DNA of 64,000 nt from Epiperipatus broadwayi. Its lineage: Eukaryota; Onychophora; Udeonychophora; Euonychophora; Peripatidae. Below are positions 1 through 12,161 of this stretch, one piece after another. Below the pieces are notes generated by a model that saw only the letters and a list, made by a program, of their open reading frames with translations, did not search any database and was not told the origin of the DNA. Every line of letters begins with the position of its first letter. The first letter of the stretch is position 1. Location of the stretch: contig JAQFVV010006426.1 in assembly GCA_028023455.1 (NCBI GenBank), forward strand, positions 1,488,001-1,552,000, given 5' to 3'. A program made the translations under genes and the position numbers.

Positions 1-1843
1 ATTTTTATATTTCCAGTACTTTCTAAAAATAGTGTCTAGTAAATTAATTAATGACTTACTACATCATCTTTAAAATTATTTTTTACGCTTCTTATTTAAA
101 AACTTAAAATGTATTATACAAATATTACATAATAAAAATTTCATTATTTTAACGAAATATTAAGCTATAATATTTTATTTAAACATTTTTTAAAATAAGA
201 TTCCAGAATATATTATTTAATTACATATATATTTTAAAATAGAAATATTTAAGAACAGCTTTATCTAGTCAGAAATTTTTAAGCAATTAATAAATTTCAT
301 ATGCATGTATCCTCACATACATTATTGCATTATTTATTTAAAGGTTGTGAGTTTAATTAAAAAAATTAGTTATTGGCTTTAAAAATTATCTATTTCTTTT
401 ATTTAACTAAATTTTAAGATTATTGAATTAAAATATTTTTATTTCAGTTAAATGAAATAATGTATATAAATATTGGAAACATAGGGTTTAAATCTATTTT
501 TAAAGTCTTATATTTATATTTAAATTTAACAAACACTGAACTAAACTAAGATAATTTTAACTTTAACATTTTAAAATGAAATGTACAAGCACTTCAAGTC
601 AGTCTTAATTTTGTGATTAAGCATTTTAAAATTAAAAACCATTAATTTAAGGAATTTAAACATTGTAAGCTTACTCATAAGATTACCTTTAGGGAATAAA
701 TTTATAAAAGACATTTTGAAATGGCTAATTACATTCATAAATATTTAATTATTACTTAGAGAGAACGTTTGCTTATACAAAAAATTAAACTATTAAAAAA
801 ATGTCTATTAAATACCATGTTATTACAACTTGATATTCAGCTTAAGGCAAAAGCTGAGAGTCAACATTTATATTTAAAATAAAGAAGTAAATTATAATTG
901 ATTTTGATAAATTAGTACTCATTTAATATTGCTTTAAACATGATGCATTATTGAACAAAAAAATTGAATATTACCACAAATCATAATAAATTTAAAATTA
1001 AAAATATTATATAATAGTATTATTCCAGGAATTATTTTTGAAAATGATATTTTTATTTGAACCTATGATTATATTTGTTTCTTATACTAGTATTTAATTA
1101 TATTTATTTAAATGCATGCAAATAATGATATATTATATATTTGATACTTTCATTTTGAGATTACAAAAATGAGTAGAATTTATCTTTATTTTATAACTAT
1201 AATGTTTGCAGACAATCTTTTAAACAATTTTTATGTAATATAATATTGAGTTATGTTAGCACAATGCAGCTATATGACAGCAGAAAATGCTTAATATCAA
1301 TTTATATAACTTTTACAAACATCAATTAGTTTATATTGTTTCAAAGCATTCATTTAGAAACTATAAATAGCTACATTACAGTAAACAGCTATTATTTTTT
1401 AGGCAGGTTTCATTACATATATATTAGTCTGAAATTAATTTTCCAAGTTTGCTTTTTTGTAAGATAAAACCTGCATAAGATCTTCTGACAAACTCTCTCA
1501 ATTAATTTCTTTAGCACAAAATGATGAGCTATAACTTTATTTTGTAAAAAACAAAACTACACATGTAGCAGTATAAATTTATTTCCAATAGACAACAATG
1601 ATTGCTGCATAACAAGTTCTGGCATGGACTAACATTGTTATGTTGTACAAATTTTAAATAAAAATATTTCCTTTAACATGTAAAATTGCCAACAAACCCA
1701 ACATTTTGAGTAACAGCATTTTCTTATCAAAACATCTAATATTCACATAAAATAGAAATTAATTTGTTTTTGACATTATAAATGTGTTCAATTTGGTCTT
1801 TATTTTCACATTTGTTTGTGCTATCAATTTTCATTATTATTTA

Positions 1844-2324
1844 ACAGAAACAGAATCAGAATTAAAACCAATTTTTTTTTTATGTTGCACTTCAAGTATA
1901 CAATAGTCAAATATGTTTAAAAATACATATATACAAGCAACAAAGATTACAAATTATAAAATTATTATATAAAAGCCTTTTTCGGCAAATTATGTTAAAT
2001 AATAAGTGGTTAATGGATAAAGAATGGATAGTTAATTAATTAATATATGTGGATATATATCCATTCAATATATATAACAGAGTAATTTTGTAGTAGAATT
2101 GAGGGGGAAAAAATCACATAATAGATCATGTCAAATATCCATTTGTTTATCTATCTTCTCTCATGTATTGATATAGATGTCGCTGTATGTGCTTTAAATC
2201 ATGGAGACATATTGAAAAGGGCAAAAAAACATAATTTGCCAAAAAAGGCTTTTATATAATAATTTTATAATTTGTAATCTTTGTTGCTTGTATATATGTA
2301 TTTTTAAACATATTTGACTATTAG
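1844..2324. mobile_element. Fold-back (MITE-like) insertion with ~94-bp inverted arms
   Basis: Arms at 1902-1994 and 2229-2322 are inverted copies that differ at about one base, beginning AATAGTCAAATATG and ending CATATTTGACTATT. About 234 bp separate them. The duplicated copy at about 39575 lacks the whole block, so it is an insertion (or a precise loss in copy 2). TATTTA occurs at 1838-1843 and again at 2325-2330, against a single TATGTA at 39571-39576, which suggests a 6-bp target duplication. The left arm starts 58 bp inside the inserted block, so the true terminus is uncertain. It contains no ORF and is presumably non-autonomous. Confidence 0.85.
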
Positions 2325-2460
2325 TATTTAAATGTTGATAATTTATTAAATCAGAGGGAAAAATAATATTGTATTATATATTAAGTGTAATGATGCCCAA
2401 AACTAAATGTCTTTATACATAACCATTAGAATCTAGACAATATTTAGGCAATCTGACTAG

Positions 2461-2565
2461 AGATAACAATCATGAATTGCAAACTATTGTGAAGGTAACC
2501 TTTTTAAACACCTCTATTGTTAAGAAAAGGTCTTCACAACAGTTTGTAATTTTTGATTGTTATCT
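2461..2565. repeat. Imperfect hairpin repeat (short MITE), present in both duplication copies
   Basis: The left part AGATAACAATCATGAATTGC and the right part ending TTTTTGATTGTTATCT form a roughly 45-bp imperfect inverted repeat with a short centre. The same hairpin is at 39704-39808, where the outer arms extend as TATAGATAAC/GTTATCTATA. It therefore predates the segmental duplication. A mariner-type MITE with TA target is possible but not shown. Confidence 0.65.
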
Positions 2566-2605
2566 ATATAGGTATTTTTTAAGTGTTGAGTGGTTATTAC
2601 TTGTT

Positions 2606-2628
2606 ACTCACTATATATATATATATAA
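2606..2628. repeat. (AT)n microsatellite
   Basis: A run of alternating TA follows CTCAC. The paralogous place near 39855 has only a short, interrupted version, so the array changed length after the duplication. Confidence 0.7.
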
Positions 2629-5358
2629 AAGATATACAACATATTAATGCGAAAATCAAAACTTGTAAAGTTTATAAACTACTTACAAATGTTTACAATT
2701 AAGTCACTGTCGACAAATAAATTCCAAATAGTAAACAATTGATTTTTATGTAAACATAAAACTGACATGTTAATGATGTGGTAGTTTCATTTTCTTTAGT
2801 GATTTTATTAGAAATTGATGTATTTAGTTTATATTCAAATATTTATGTACTCATGGATGCATGTAAATAATATTTGATTTTTAATGCATAAAAAAAAGTT
2901 AATAGTATTTATTTTAAATTCATAACTATAATTACTCAAAATTTAGGATGAGAAAATGTATTTATAATATTTTTCAAGTATTTACAAATTTAAATTTAAA
3001 TTTGAATATTCAAAACTTTATCATTTTTTTAAAATTTATGGTTGTTTATTAATATTCTATAATACTTTTTAATTCACTTTCTCTTTTTAAGTTGAATTAT
3101 ATTTTCTCTAAAGTCATATACATAACAATTTTAACTTCTACGTTTTTACCAATTTTTATGGTTACTGTCAAAGTAACCTATAACACAGTAAATTAAAGAA
3201 ACAAATTAAATAAAAAATCTATATCAAAAAGAAAAATAAAATTCTAAATTGATTTAAAAATATTTTTTTTTAATGTAACCTTAATTTTATTTTTCCAAGT
3301 TGGCATATTTCATTTTTTCTTGATCATGACCAATATGGAAATTTTAAAAAGTAAAAAAATAAAAAGATTTTATTTGAATGTCTACATGCTAGTCTGTGTT
3401 TGGTTTAATAAAATTTTACAATGGTTAAAACATATTTTCAATTATATATTTACAAATACGAAACTAAAAAAATTTGGGACATACTAGTTTTTACATTCTT
3501 CATATTTGAGTCACAATTGTTTTCTTTTCAACTTTAAAAAGGTCTTCATCCACACATATATATAGAAATTTGAGCTGCATATTATCTTTATCAAAATTAT
3601 TATAGCAAGAATTACCATTTGGGTACACATAATTACAGGATTGTGCATAAATAATAATCTTGTGGTTTCATGTGTTTGTAATAGTATTTCAGCATTCTAA
3701 TATTTTTAAAATTCAATTGAATATAAAACAAACAAAAGAAATCTTGTGCTAATATTTGATCAATTAAGGAAGAAAATTACATCAAAAGATATAAATAAAA
3801 ATGTTAATTTAACATAGCCTATGATACCAGTGTGCTTAACCAATAATAAATGAGATATCAGTTAAGCACTGATGAGTTTCATTCCAAAAATAATTTTAAA
3901 AGTGTCTAACAAAATTACTTTTCTTTTGAACAAAAATCTTTTTAATGTAAAACACTGCTAACACTATGTATAAATATGAAAATTGTGGTTACAATTATGT
4001 CTAGAAATATGAATTTTAAGATTTGGTGTATGTGGTAATTATGTATATAAATATGACTGTCAAGATATATGGTTGCCTAGTTATGAGAATATCACTATGT
4101 GTTAATCCATGAAACATCAGATGATTGCCAATTTGTTAAATTATGAATAATCACATAATCACCTTTCTTTATGCTTCTATAAAACATCACTATGTGTTGT
4201 TAACTTGTTTTAATATAAAATATAAATAATAAATATATTATCTTTAATCCAGGTTTTATATATTGATAAAATTATTTATTGGAAAAAAAATTCAGATCAG
4301 CAAAGAATATCATATATAAAAATATATTTAAAATATGTATAAATATAACACATTTATGTAAATTTTTATAACTAAACAATTCTAACTATTATGACCAATA
4401 TTCTTTGATTTTTTTCATTCAATCAGTTTTATATGTTCTATAACACTGTTACCTTCCACAGTGTGCATAAAATACATTAGACCTTATTCAGATCAATTGA
4501 ATTTTGCAACAATTTTCAAAATAGATCTTGGAAAAAAATTATTAAAAGTAATTAATAGTATTATTTAACTTTTTTTGTGCTCATTCAAAACTAAATAGAA
4601 TATTTTTTATATATGTAGTATTTATCCAAAATTAGTAAACATTTTTACATAAAATATTTAGGTTGTTTTACAATAGCACACAGAAATATGCCATTTAGGT
4701 GGCCACCTCCATCGCTATCGAACGTTCTATTTCTAACGCATAAGCCTAGAAATAGTCCATTGATAAGGGGGAAGGTAACCGGCTGACTGTGTTTATGCTA
4801 ATGCACAGAAACATGAACATTTAGCCAATCTTGCCACAGAAGCTATTGTTTCAGCTTACAGCTCAGATTCGGGCTAAGCATTTCGGACTAGAGATCATAT
4901 TTCACTTTTGTTTACAGTTTGTCTGAGGGTGGCTGGAATTACGATTGTCGAAACTATTTTAATATTCATTAAGACAACCTCCCCCTCTATCTCGCATGTT
5001 TTAGGAAGGTCTACTAACAATTATCAGCAGAGTCTCATGCTTCCCTAGCCCCCATTTCCTGCTGAAAAAATGGACCAGTGTAGTTAAAAGCATGCTTCCC
5101 ATCAAATCACGCTCTAAGTCACATTTCATGTGACAACAACTGCAAGCTGATTAATCGAATAGCTAAAAAATAGGACAACTTGTTTTACCGAATGTCAAAG
5201 AAAAAACAAGGATTCTTCTCTGACTGCTGGAACCGGTGATGGTTTATCAAACAAAACACCTTGAAGCTGCATGCCTGCTGTGTTTTTTGCCTATAGAGTC
5301 CAAAAAGTTGCTTTTAATTGCCGTATAGATTGATGTTTTTTGAGGGGGAATTATGGTC

Positions 5359-5374
5359 AAAACTTGGTCAATCT
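5359..5374 (+). repeat. Left target-site duplication of the LINE
   Basis: AAAACTTGGTCAATCT, identical to 11388-11403. Bases on either side differ, so the repeat is exactly 16 bp, a length typical of target-primed reverse transcription. Confidence 0.9.
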
Positions 5375-5512
5375 GATACTGCTTCCAGTTTTTAAACAGC
5401 AAGCAACGTGAACAATAGCTATCCTAAAAAATTGAAATCAGCAGGAAAGGGGGTGACAAACTTCATTCCAAACCCCTAAATACAAGGTAAGAGAAGTTTT
5501 ATATATTTAAAA

Positions 5513-8004
5513 ATGGAATGCGACAATGATATAAATAATATACATAGCAATTCAAGTTTAAAATGTGACACTCAGTCATTCAATGGAAATGATGGCCGAA
5601 ATCCACCTAGCTATAATAACAAATCTCAGGCTCCATCTGAGATCAAAAACCTTCCCATTAGCAATAGTAAGAACCAAATAATTACTAACAACATTAAAAT
5701 GCAAGAAATTATACAAACTTCATCAGTTATAAGCAATAGCATTGATCTCACATCGGGTAAAATAACAGCCAATATTAATAATACATATGAAAACAGTAAC
5801 AACACTCACTGTATTTCCCAAACTCCTTTAGGAGACATAAATAAACATAATTCATCCACAACCGCGAAACACTCGCAAAATAATTTGGAACAAAAAAAAA
5901 AATCCGCAAAATCTATCCAAAGAAAAGAAAAAAATCTTTTAAATCAACAGAGGTCACCAAATTCGCTGTTGTAACACCAGAGACTGTCAACAGTATTTCG
6001 GGTGAAAAAAATGAAATAATAGATAAAAAAAATCAACAAAACACATTCACAAACAAATGAAAATTTCAAACTAGATGAACCTTTAATATCTACATCATTC
6101 GAATATTTCAAAACAGACTCACAAACCCTTCCAAAAAATCTATATCTTATGCTAACGCTTTAAGCATCAACAAAGATGTTAAAACCATGGAGACTAACTC
6201 GGCCGGCAATATTAATGAAATGCTTATAGGCATATCGAAATATGAAAGATAAATCACAATAGAAGATAATCAATATCCCCAATCAATTAATATATTAGAT
6301 TATAATACTATTACTGATGAAATACATAAAAACATAAACGATAATTTCAACAAAACTATTCCAAATATGCTCTGTAAATCTTTCCAAAATTATTACAATG
6401 ACAAAACTCTAATCCTAGCAGTAACAAATGCAAACTTATCATTATACAAATTCCCCATGGAGCATTTATATTCCGTAATTAAACAACATGATTCAGAGTT
6501 GGGAATTTATCAAATACTAACTCACCCTAATGACAGATATGTGGTAATAGAATTTAAGACCTGGGCAGACAGGCTCCAATTTAAAAACAATATTAAAATA
6601 TTGGGAAATAAAATACTTTGTACTGTATAAATGAACAGACATATGATACTACAAGGGAAAATGAAAAACTGCCTAATGAGATTTACTGAACAAGAGCTCA
6701 AAAATATCCTCAATCCCTACGGAACTGTTTCAAAATTTAAATTCCTCCCAGACCCCATCTTGGGTGGAAACATAATATCAAACACAGCAATCTTCTCACT
6801 AGCCATGAAAAAAACGTTTCTTCCACTGACATCCCTACTGTAGTTAATGCAAGAGGTTCATCAATGGTCCTAACATTCAGGGGGGTGCAGCCTCAGTGCT
6901 TTCACTGTTTATAAAGGACACACTTTATAAAAGACTTTGGCATGTATCTGTACTATTTGCAATCAAAAGAAAGGCAAGTTCCACCACTGCAGTAGAATGA
7001 ATATAGAAACAACAACTATAGACACCCAACAATCACCTAAAACAGACAATAATATTGAAAACCACACAGATAAACACTGGTCTGCAACATCAAACTACAC
7101 TGAATCTATAGAAATAACTCTCACAAATATAACACCAGACCACATAATATCTAGAGATGAAGATCAAGATGATAACCTTTCCCAACAAACTGAGATGGAA
7201 TCCCACAACAATACAACCAAAAATAGAAATGATAAACAAACAACTACATCAAGAACATCTCATCTCATTTTAAAACAATACACAGATAATATTCAACCAA
7301 TAAACAATACAACATTGGGAAAAAAAGGCTATGAATCAATGCTTGGCAATCCTTCAGCCTTGAAGTCACTTCCAATAGAAGAAACAGACACCAGAATCAA
7401 AATAGACAAAAATAAGACCCAATCACCTGGAAAGTCACAAAGTAAACAAAATACAATAACTCCACATTCTCAAAAAGAAAGTAACAAAACCAATAAACCA
7501 AGGAAAAAACTCAACACATCACACACCAAAACTCCAAACCTGGGGGAAAAGGATGGTTTGTCTGGACATTGGAATCAGGATCTTTCACAAGAAATAGAGC
7601 CAATGCGACAAACTATACCAAACATTAATAAACAAAAATCAGATGTTCCGGATAAATCAAGCTCAGATAATGATACGAATTCTGGGCTTATACCACAACT
7701 ACCCACATTAAAACAAGATTCACAAGAAGCACAAAATAAACACAGAGTGTCATGGGAAAAAAAGAAAAGGAAAACCTCTGAGCACTCGGATACTGATTCA
7801 GCACCAATGGAAGATGATCCCTATTTGGAATTTCCAGATTCTATAGAAAATGAAGACCTTCCAATACTCATGGAATCAAATCAACTTCAACTCTCATTGG
7901 AAGAAGCATCAGATCAAGAAAACAATTATAGTCATTTAATACCAAATTCTCCCCGAGACTATGGGCCGGCTGAGGGGGCAGGGACACTATATTATGAACT
8001 ATAA
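5513..8004 (+). pseudogene. LINE ORF1 (nucleic-acid-binding protein), broken
   Basis: In Tx1-like elements ORF1 makes the RNA-binding partner of the retrotransposition complex. Open pieces run 5513-5974 (frame 2), then 6367-6630, 6631-6843 and 6937-8004 (frame 1). The first piece is Asn/Ser/Lys-rich. The piece from 6631 resembles the RRM-like section of the family (ILNPYGTVSKFKFLPDPI). Bases 6844-7000 read in shifting frames as a CCHC-type knuckle region (RGVQPQCFHC, then CTICNQKKGKFHHC). The tail is hydrophilic and acidic. At least two in-frame stops (6628, 6841) and frameshifts break it. Its stop overlaps the likely ORF2 start by 11 bp (ATGAACTATAA at 7994-8004), suggesting coupled translation in the parent element. 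Confidence 0.8.
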
Positions 8005-11000
8005 AATTGCAGGGATTAATGTTCATGGCCTCAACTTGTTGGCCCATGCTCACGCAATTAGAAATTGGATAAGTATTAACTCTCCCCACATCCTTCTAAT
8101 GGGGGAAACCAAATTCCATAATAACACTGACAATAAAATAGAAACAATAATTGCCACCATGGGCTTCACAAAATTTTCAATTGGACATTCAGCATCTGGA
8201 AAGGTTGGAGTATTAATTAACAAAAAATTTCCTCCAACCAAATTTTGCATATTCTATTTGGATAACAACTTAATCTTATTAGAAATAGAATATTGGGGCT
8301 ACAGCATAAATCTAGCTTATATATACCCTTCAAACAATCCTACTATCTATCACAAAATCATTCAAACTTTAAATGCTATCCTTAGCAACAAATCAGGCTC
8401 TTTACTTATACTGGGAGATTTTAACACCACATATGGTCACTTTAACTTAAAATTTTTTCCACTGATAAACAGAAACTTGATGTGTGGGGAAGGATTCCTT
8501 CCTCCTGGATCCTACTCCTTTTACACCAAATCCTACCAAACCCTAATAGATCTATTATATTTTTCGCCAGATTTACACTTTCATCTAAATGCAAAACTTT
8601 TACCAGTTTTGTTTTCAGACCATATGGCCCTTGTAGTTACTCTTGAAACCATGGCTGGCCTCCCAACTCCAGAGGCTCTTCACAAAACCATGCGGATGGT
8701 AACAAAATCTAACATGACAGAGGCCATAGCGTCCGAATCTTATATATATTTTCACAAAATCAACATCCTTTCAAGACCAGCTGAAGAAGCCTGGTTTTCA
8801 TTTGTAGGCATCCTACAGACAATATTAAAACACCACACCATGAAAGCCAAAGGCCCTAATGGCCTCTTCCGAGATTTTCTGCAAATAGAGAATCAGCTTC
8901 AGATGTTCCAAAGTCAACCTATCAAAACACATGATATATATAGTCTTAAAAACCTATACCGATCAAAACAAAAATCCGTGGCAGAATACCTATCCATTAG
9001 GAGAGCCAAAAGCTATTTATCTCAACACCACTGGACAAAAGGCTACTTGAGATGGGCACTTGGAGGGAAAAATAACAAAACCACTCCCACCTCCATCATT
9101 GCAAATGGGAAAACCTTGCTGAGAATACCCATGATAAACACAATAAAAGAACACTTCCAGCAAAAAATGCAAACTGCAATCTTCAATGGCACACAATCCT
9201 AATCTGAAGTTGATCCACAGGTGCCACATGGGATCACAGAAAACCTACTTCAACAAAAAATCTTCCCCTCCAGATGGTGTACATCCTGGATTACATGGGA
9301 TTCCCAAATTCCTAATCCTACACCTCAAACAATTTGCAGTTCCCATAATGAAAAAGATGGTGGATTACCTAGCAACTGGTAATAGAGTGATACCTAATCT
9401 TTACCCAGTGGTGCTGGTTCCATTTATAAAAAAAAAATCAGGTTATGGATCTCTCAAACTGCAGACCTATTTCCATGACACCCCTTCTAATTAAAATTGT
9501 AGAGTCTGTGATCAAAGACCTCATCCAACCAAATGTCTTAAAGCACATATCTAACAACCAATTTGCCAAGAAGAGATCTTCTACTGCACATGCAATGGGC
9601 AACATAATCTCCATCATTGATTATGTCAGAATCCACCAGAAGTCAGGGCCAATAGCTATTCAACTGAACATTGCATTAGCCTCCAACTCGGTACGTATAA
9701 ACATACTCTTAAATATTTTGGCCGAGTATGATGTTCCTGCAGTTGCTGTCCAGATTATAAGCAATTTACTATACAACAGGGAAATCTTTATCACTATGGA
9801 TGGTAACATCACCTCTGGATTTAAACTGACACAAGCTCTCCCTCAGGGTTCCCCTCTCAGCACCTTATGCTTCATCACATATATAAATCCTCTCCTTATG
9901 AATTTAGAAAAAAATCTACCAGGTCTCTTTATATTCAATTTAAACAGAGAATTCAACACGTTTGCCTACATGGATGATGTAATGATCATCCTACCATCAA
10001 AAAACATATTCCTTTGCTACAAACAATATTAATCTGCTATACTGAGAAATACAGGCTGCAATTCAACCCCAGCAAATCTGCCTCCTGACAAATTGGTTTC
10101 AGGAAAAAAAATCAACACCCTTTTCTCTGCCAAGCCACAGAGATATCTTGGGTTTTCCATCTTCAAATATATCACAGCAATGACCAAAGAGATTCAGGAT
10201 AACATCCTGGAAACAACAAACAAATTCATCACTTCCTTGTTACAAGTCTACTTTTCCCTCCCTGGCAAGGTAGCACAAATTAACATAAATGTGTTGCCAA
10301 AAATATCATACTTCCTTCCATTTATCAAATGCAAACAAAGCTTCATAAATAAAATAAATAGCTTGTGCTCAAGGCTTTTCTGGAGAGGTAAAATGGTTGC
10401 AATCAGCCTCAAAGGAACTCAGTGACCAAGAAAGCTAAATAGTCTTGCTCTCCACTCCTTTCAAGCATTGATTTACCAAAAAACCTATAACGTCATAAAC
10501 AACTTGGTAGCATCATATGGTTTTAACACAATTCTCCAAAAAGCTTTGCTTCAAAAGGTAACACCTACTGACCGACCCCACCAGACAGACAAACATGGAT
10601 CACTAGAAACACAAGTCTTACCAAACAGCACTGTCCAATAACCGACTTCACATTCAATTCTAAAATATCATTATGGCAAGCATACACAATCCTCCATCCA
10701 ATCTTACATCCTATAATCAACACATTTTATTACAATAATCAGAAACTGATATCCAACTTTAAAAGATGGAGTCTAGAGGCCAAATACCTAGACTTCCTCA
10801 TTAAATACAACGTTAACGGTCTACCTACTAATCACTTCCTTTTTTACAAATGAGGTCACAACATAGACCCTACTTGCAGCATTTGCATGAATGGCAATGA
10901 GACATCGGAACACCTTTTTTTCACAATGTATGGGATTCAGAGTGATCCGAGAAATCATACTCTCCAACACCAAGATAGATTTCCAACTGATCTCATCTCT

Positions 11001-11220
11001 GAAGGATAGTATTAACACTAAAACCTATCCAATAATACGTCTCTCAATATTTCTGAACTATGCCATATGGGTTACATGTTGTAAACTAATCATGGAACAC
11101 CCACAACCTACTATAAAACAGTTTTCCAAAACAATGATTAAAATCCAGAAGAGAGACCAACTCCTGGCATCGTCAAAAACATTTGAGGATACTTGGACAT
11201 TATACAATACACCAAACTAA
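7994..11220 (+). pseudogene. LINE ORF2 (endonuclease + reverse transcriptase), broken
   Basis: The N-terminal endonuclease is readable from the ATG at 7994: an INVHGL start, GETKF, GDFN at 8414-8425 and SDH at 8615-8623, the usual catalytic positions of AP-type LINE endonucleases. Frame changes occur near 9190 and 9450-9490. Reverse transcriptase follows, with LSNCRPISMTP, the turn LPQGSPLS and the catalytic FAYMDD at 9961-9978. Motif A reads IQLNIALASNSV, where the family has an aspartate in the LDI position, so a metal-binding residue appears lost. Stops occur at 10030 and 10423. A C-terminal CSIC...EHLFF zinc motif lies at about 10873-10920. An upstream in-frame ATG at 7961 is possible but would start before the domain. 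Confidence 0.85.
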
Positions 11221-11387
11221 CAATCAGATAACAAATATGTGAAAGATCTAATGTTCACACCATATTGCACAACATAGACTCATCAGAACCCAAATAGAAA
11301 TAACAAGATAGTAAGAACAATGTAAACCTCAATTGTATGGTTACACATCACTGTATACATTAGAAATAATAAATTGTTATTGAAACT

Positions 11388-11403
11388 AAAACTTGGTCAA
11401 TCT
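11388..11403 (+). repeat. Right target-site duplication of the LINE
   Basis: AAAACTTGGTCAATCT, identical to 5359-5374. It directly follows the LINE end ...TTATTGAAACT. Confidence 0.9.
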
Positions 11404-12161
11404 TCGAGTTGTTGGCATTCCGTTCTGTTAGCAATTGCAAACACCCTTCCCCTTCTCCCAAAGTTGGACTTTGGCTTGTAAATGTTACCGTTAAATGGAC
11501 AATAGATTTAATTACCAAAATAAAAATAAAACAAACCGAAAAAAAAAAGAAGTAGTTGAATCGGCTGATTTTTTGTTTGTCGTACAATATCAAACCGAAA
11601 ATAGAAAAGGGTTTAATGAGAATTAAATCAAAACAAACAAAAAATCGGTTAACTACTTTTTAAAAATCATTGGTTTTAATCGATCCATTTTTTTTTTTTG
11701 GTTTTGTTTTTTTTTTGTTGTTTGGGGTAGCCAAAATAGATTTGATAGCCTCTGTACTTTTATTTTAAATGTGATAAACAACAACAACAACAAAAAAAAC
11801 AACCAAAAAATACGTAGACTGTAAAAAAACAAAAACAAATCCCGTACCCTTTGAAAATATAAATAATGAAAAAATAATCAAAAGCCAAAAAAATGAAGTA
11901 CTTTTTTTTTGTAAATTCATTTATTTGTAATTTTTTTGTTTATCCATTTGTTTATTTTTTTTTTGTTTTGGTCGTGTTTAAACAAAAAATTTGATTTGAT
12001 ATTACTTTTATAAATGTGATAAACAAAAAAAAATAAAATAAAAAAACCAAAGCCAACAAAAAAAGAAAAAAAGAAACTCTGCACCGGCAACATTATATTT
12101 ATCTTTGTTTACAAACCGAGCCCGCCCTCCGGCGGTTTCAACACGCTATTGTAAAACAACC
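11404..12161. other. Right part of the TIR transposon; A/T-run-rich, no gene
   Basis: Long runs of T and A with ACA/CAA motifs, then a short GC-rich patch (CCCGCCCTCCGGCGG) close to the right TIR. Open frames here are low-complexity leucine/phenylalanine or lysine/asparagine strings and are not credible genes. Confidence 0.7.

Larger units (their letters stand above)
5375..11387 (+). mobile_element. Tx1-like LINE (non-LTR retrotransposon), 6.0 kb, decayed
   Basis: A two-ORF non-LTR element lies between 16-bp target duplications: a 138-bp 5' leader, ORF1 with a zinc-knuckle-like region, ORF2 with an apurinic-type endonuclease followed by reverse transcriptase, and a short 3' end without a poly(A) tail. 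The overall plan and the wording of ORF1 and ORF2 (for example RGVQPQCFHC and FAYMDD) fit the L1-related Tx1 group as I know it. Because both target duplications are intact and ORF1 starts near the 5' end, the copy is full length or nearly so. It cannot be active: both ORFs carry stops and frameshifts. It sits inside the TIR transposon. Confidence 0.88.
4661..12161. mobile_element. TIR DNA transposon (~1.47 kb) interrupted by a LINE
   Basis: The termini are a perfect 17-bp inverted repeat: GGTTGTTTTACAATAGC at 4661-4677 and its reverse complement at 12145-12161. AATATTTA flanks it on both sides (4653-4660 and 12162-12169). The paralogous copy has one AATATTTA at 42788-42795 and nothing between, which shows target duplication on insertion. 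Removing the LINE and its duplicated target leaves about 1472 bp, markedly less AT-rich on its left side, with no transposase ORF recognised. An 8-bp duplication fits hAT, Merlin or P-type elements; the GG-starting terminus is not the usual hAT CAG. Superfamily unassigned; probably non-autonomous. Confidence 0.92.

Noticed and set aside
11653-11838. Minus-strand 61-codon frame, rich in Phe and Leu, resembling a membrane segment
   Set aside because: It is the complement of A- and T-runs in the transposon interior; low complexity explains it.
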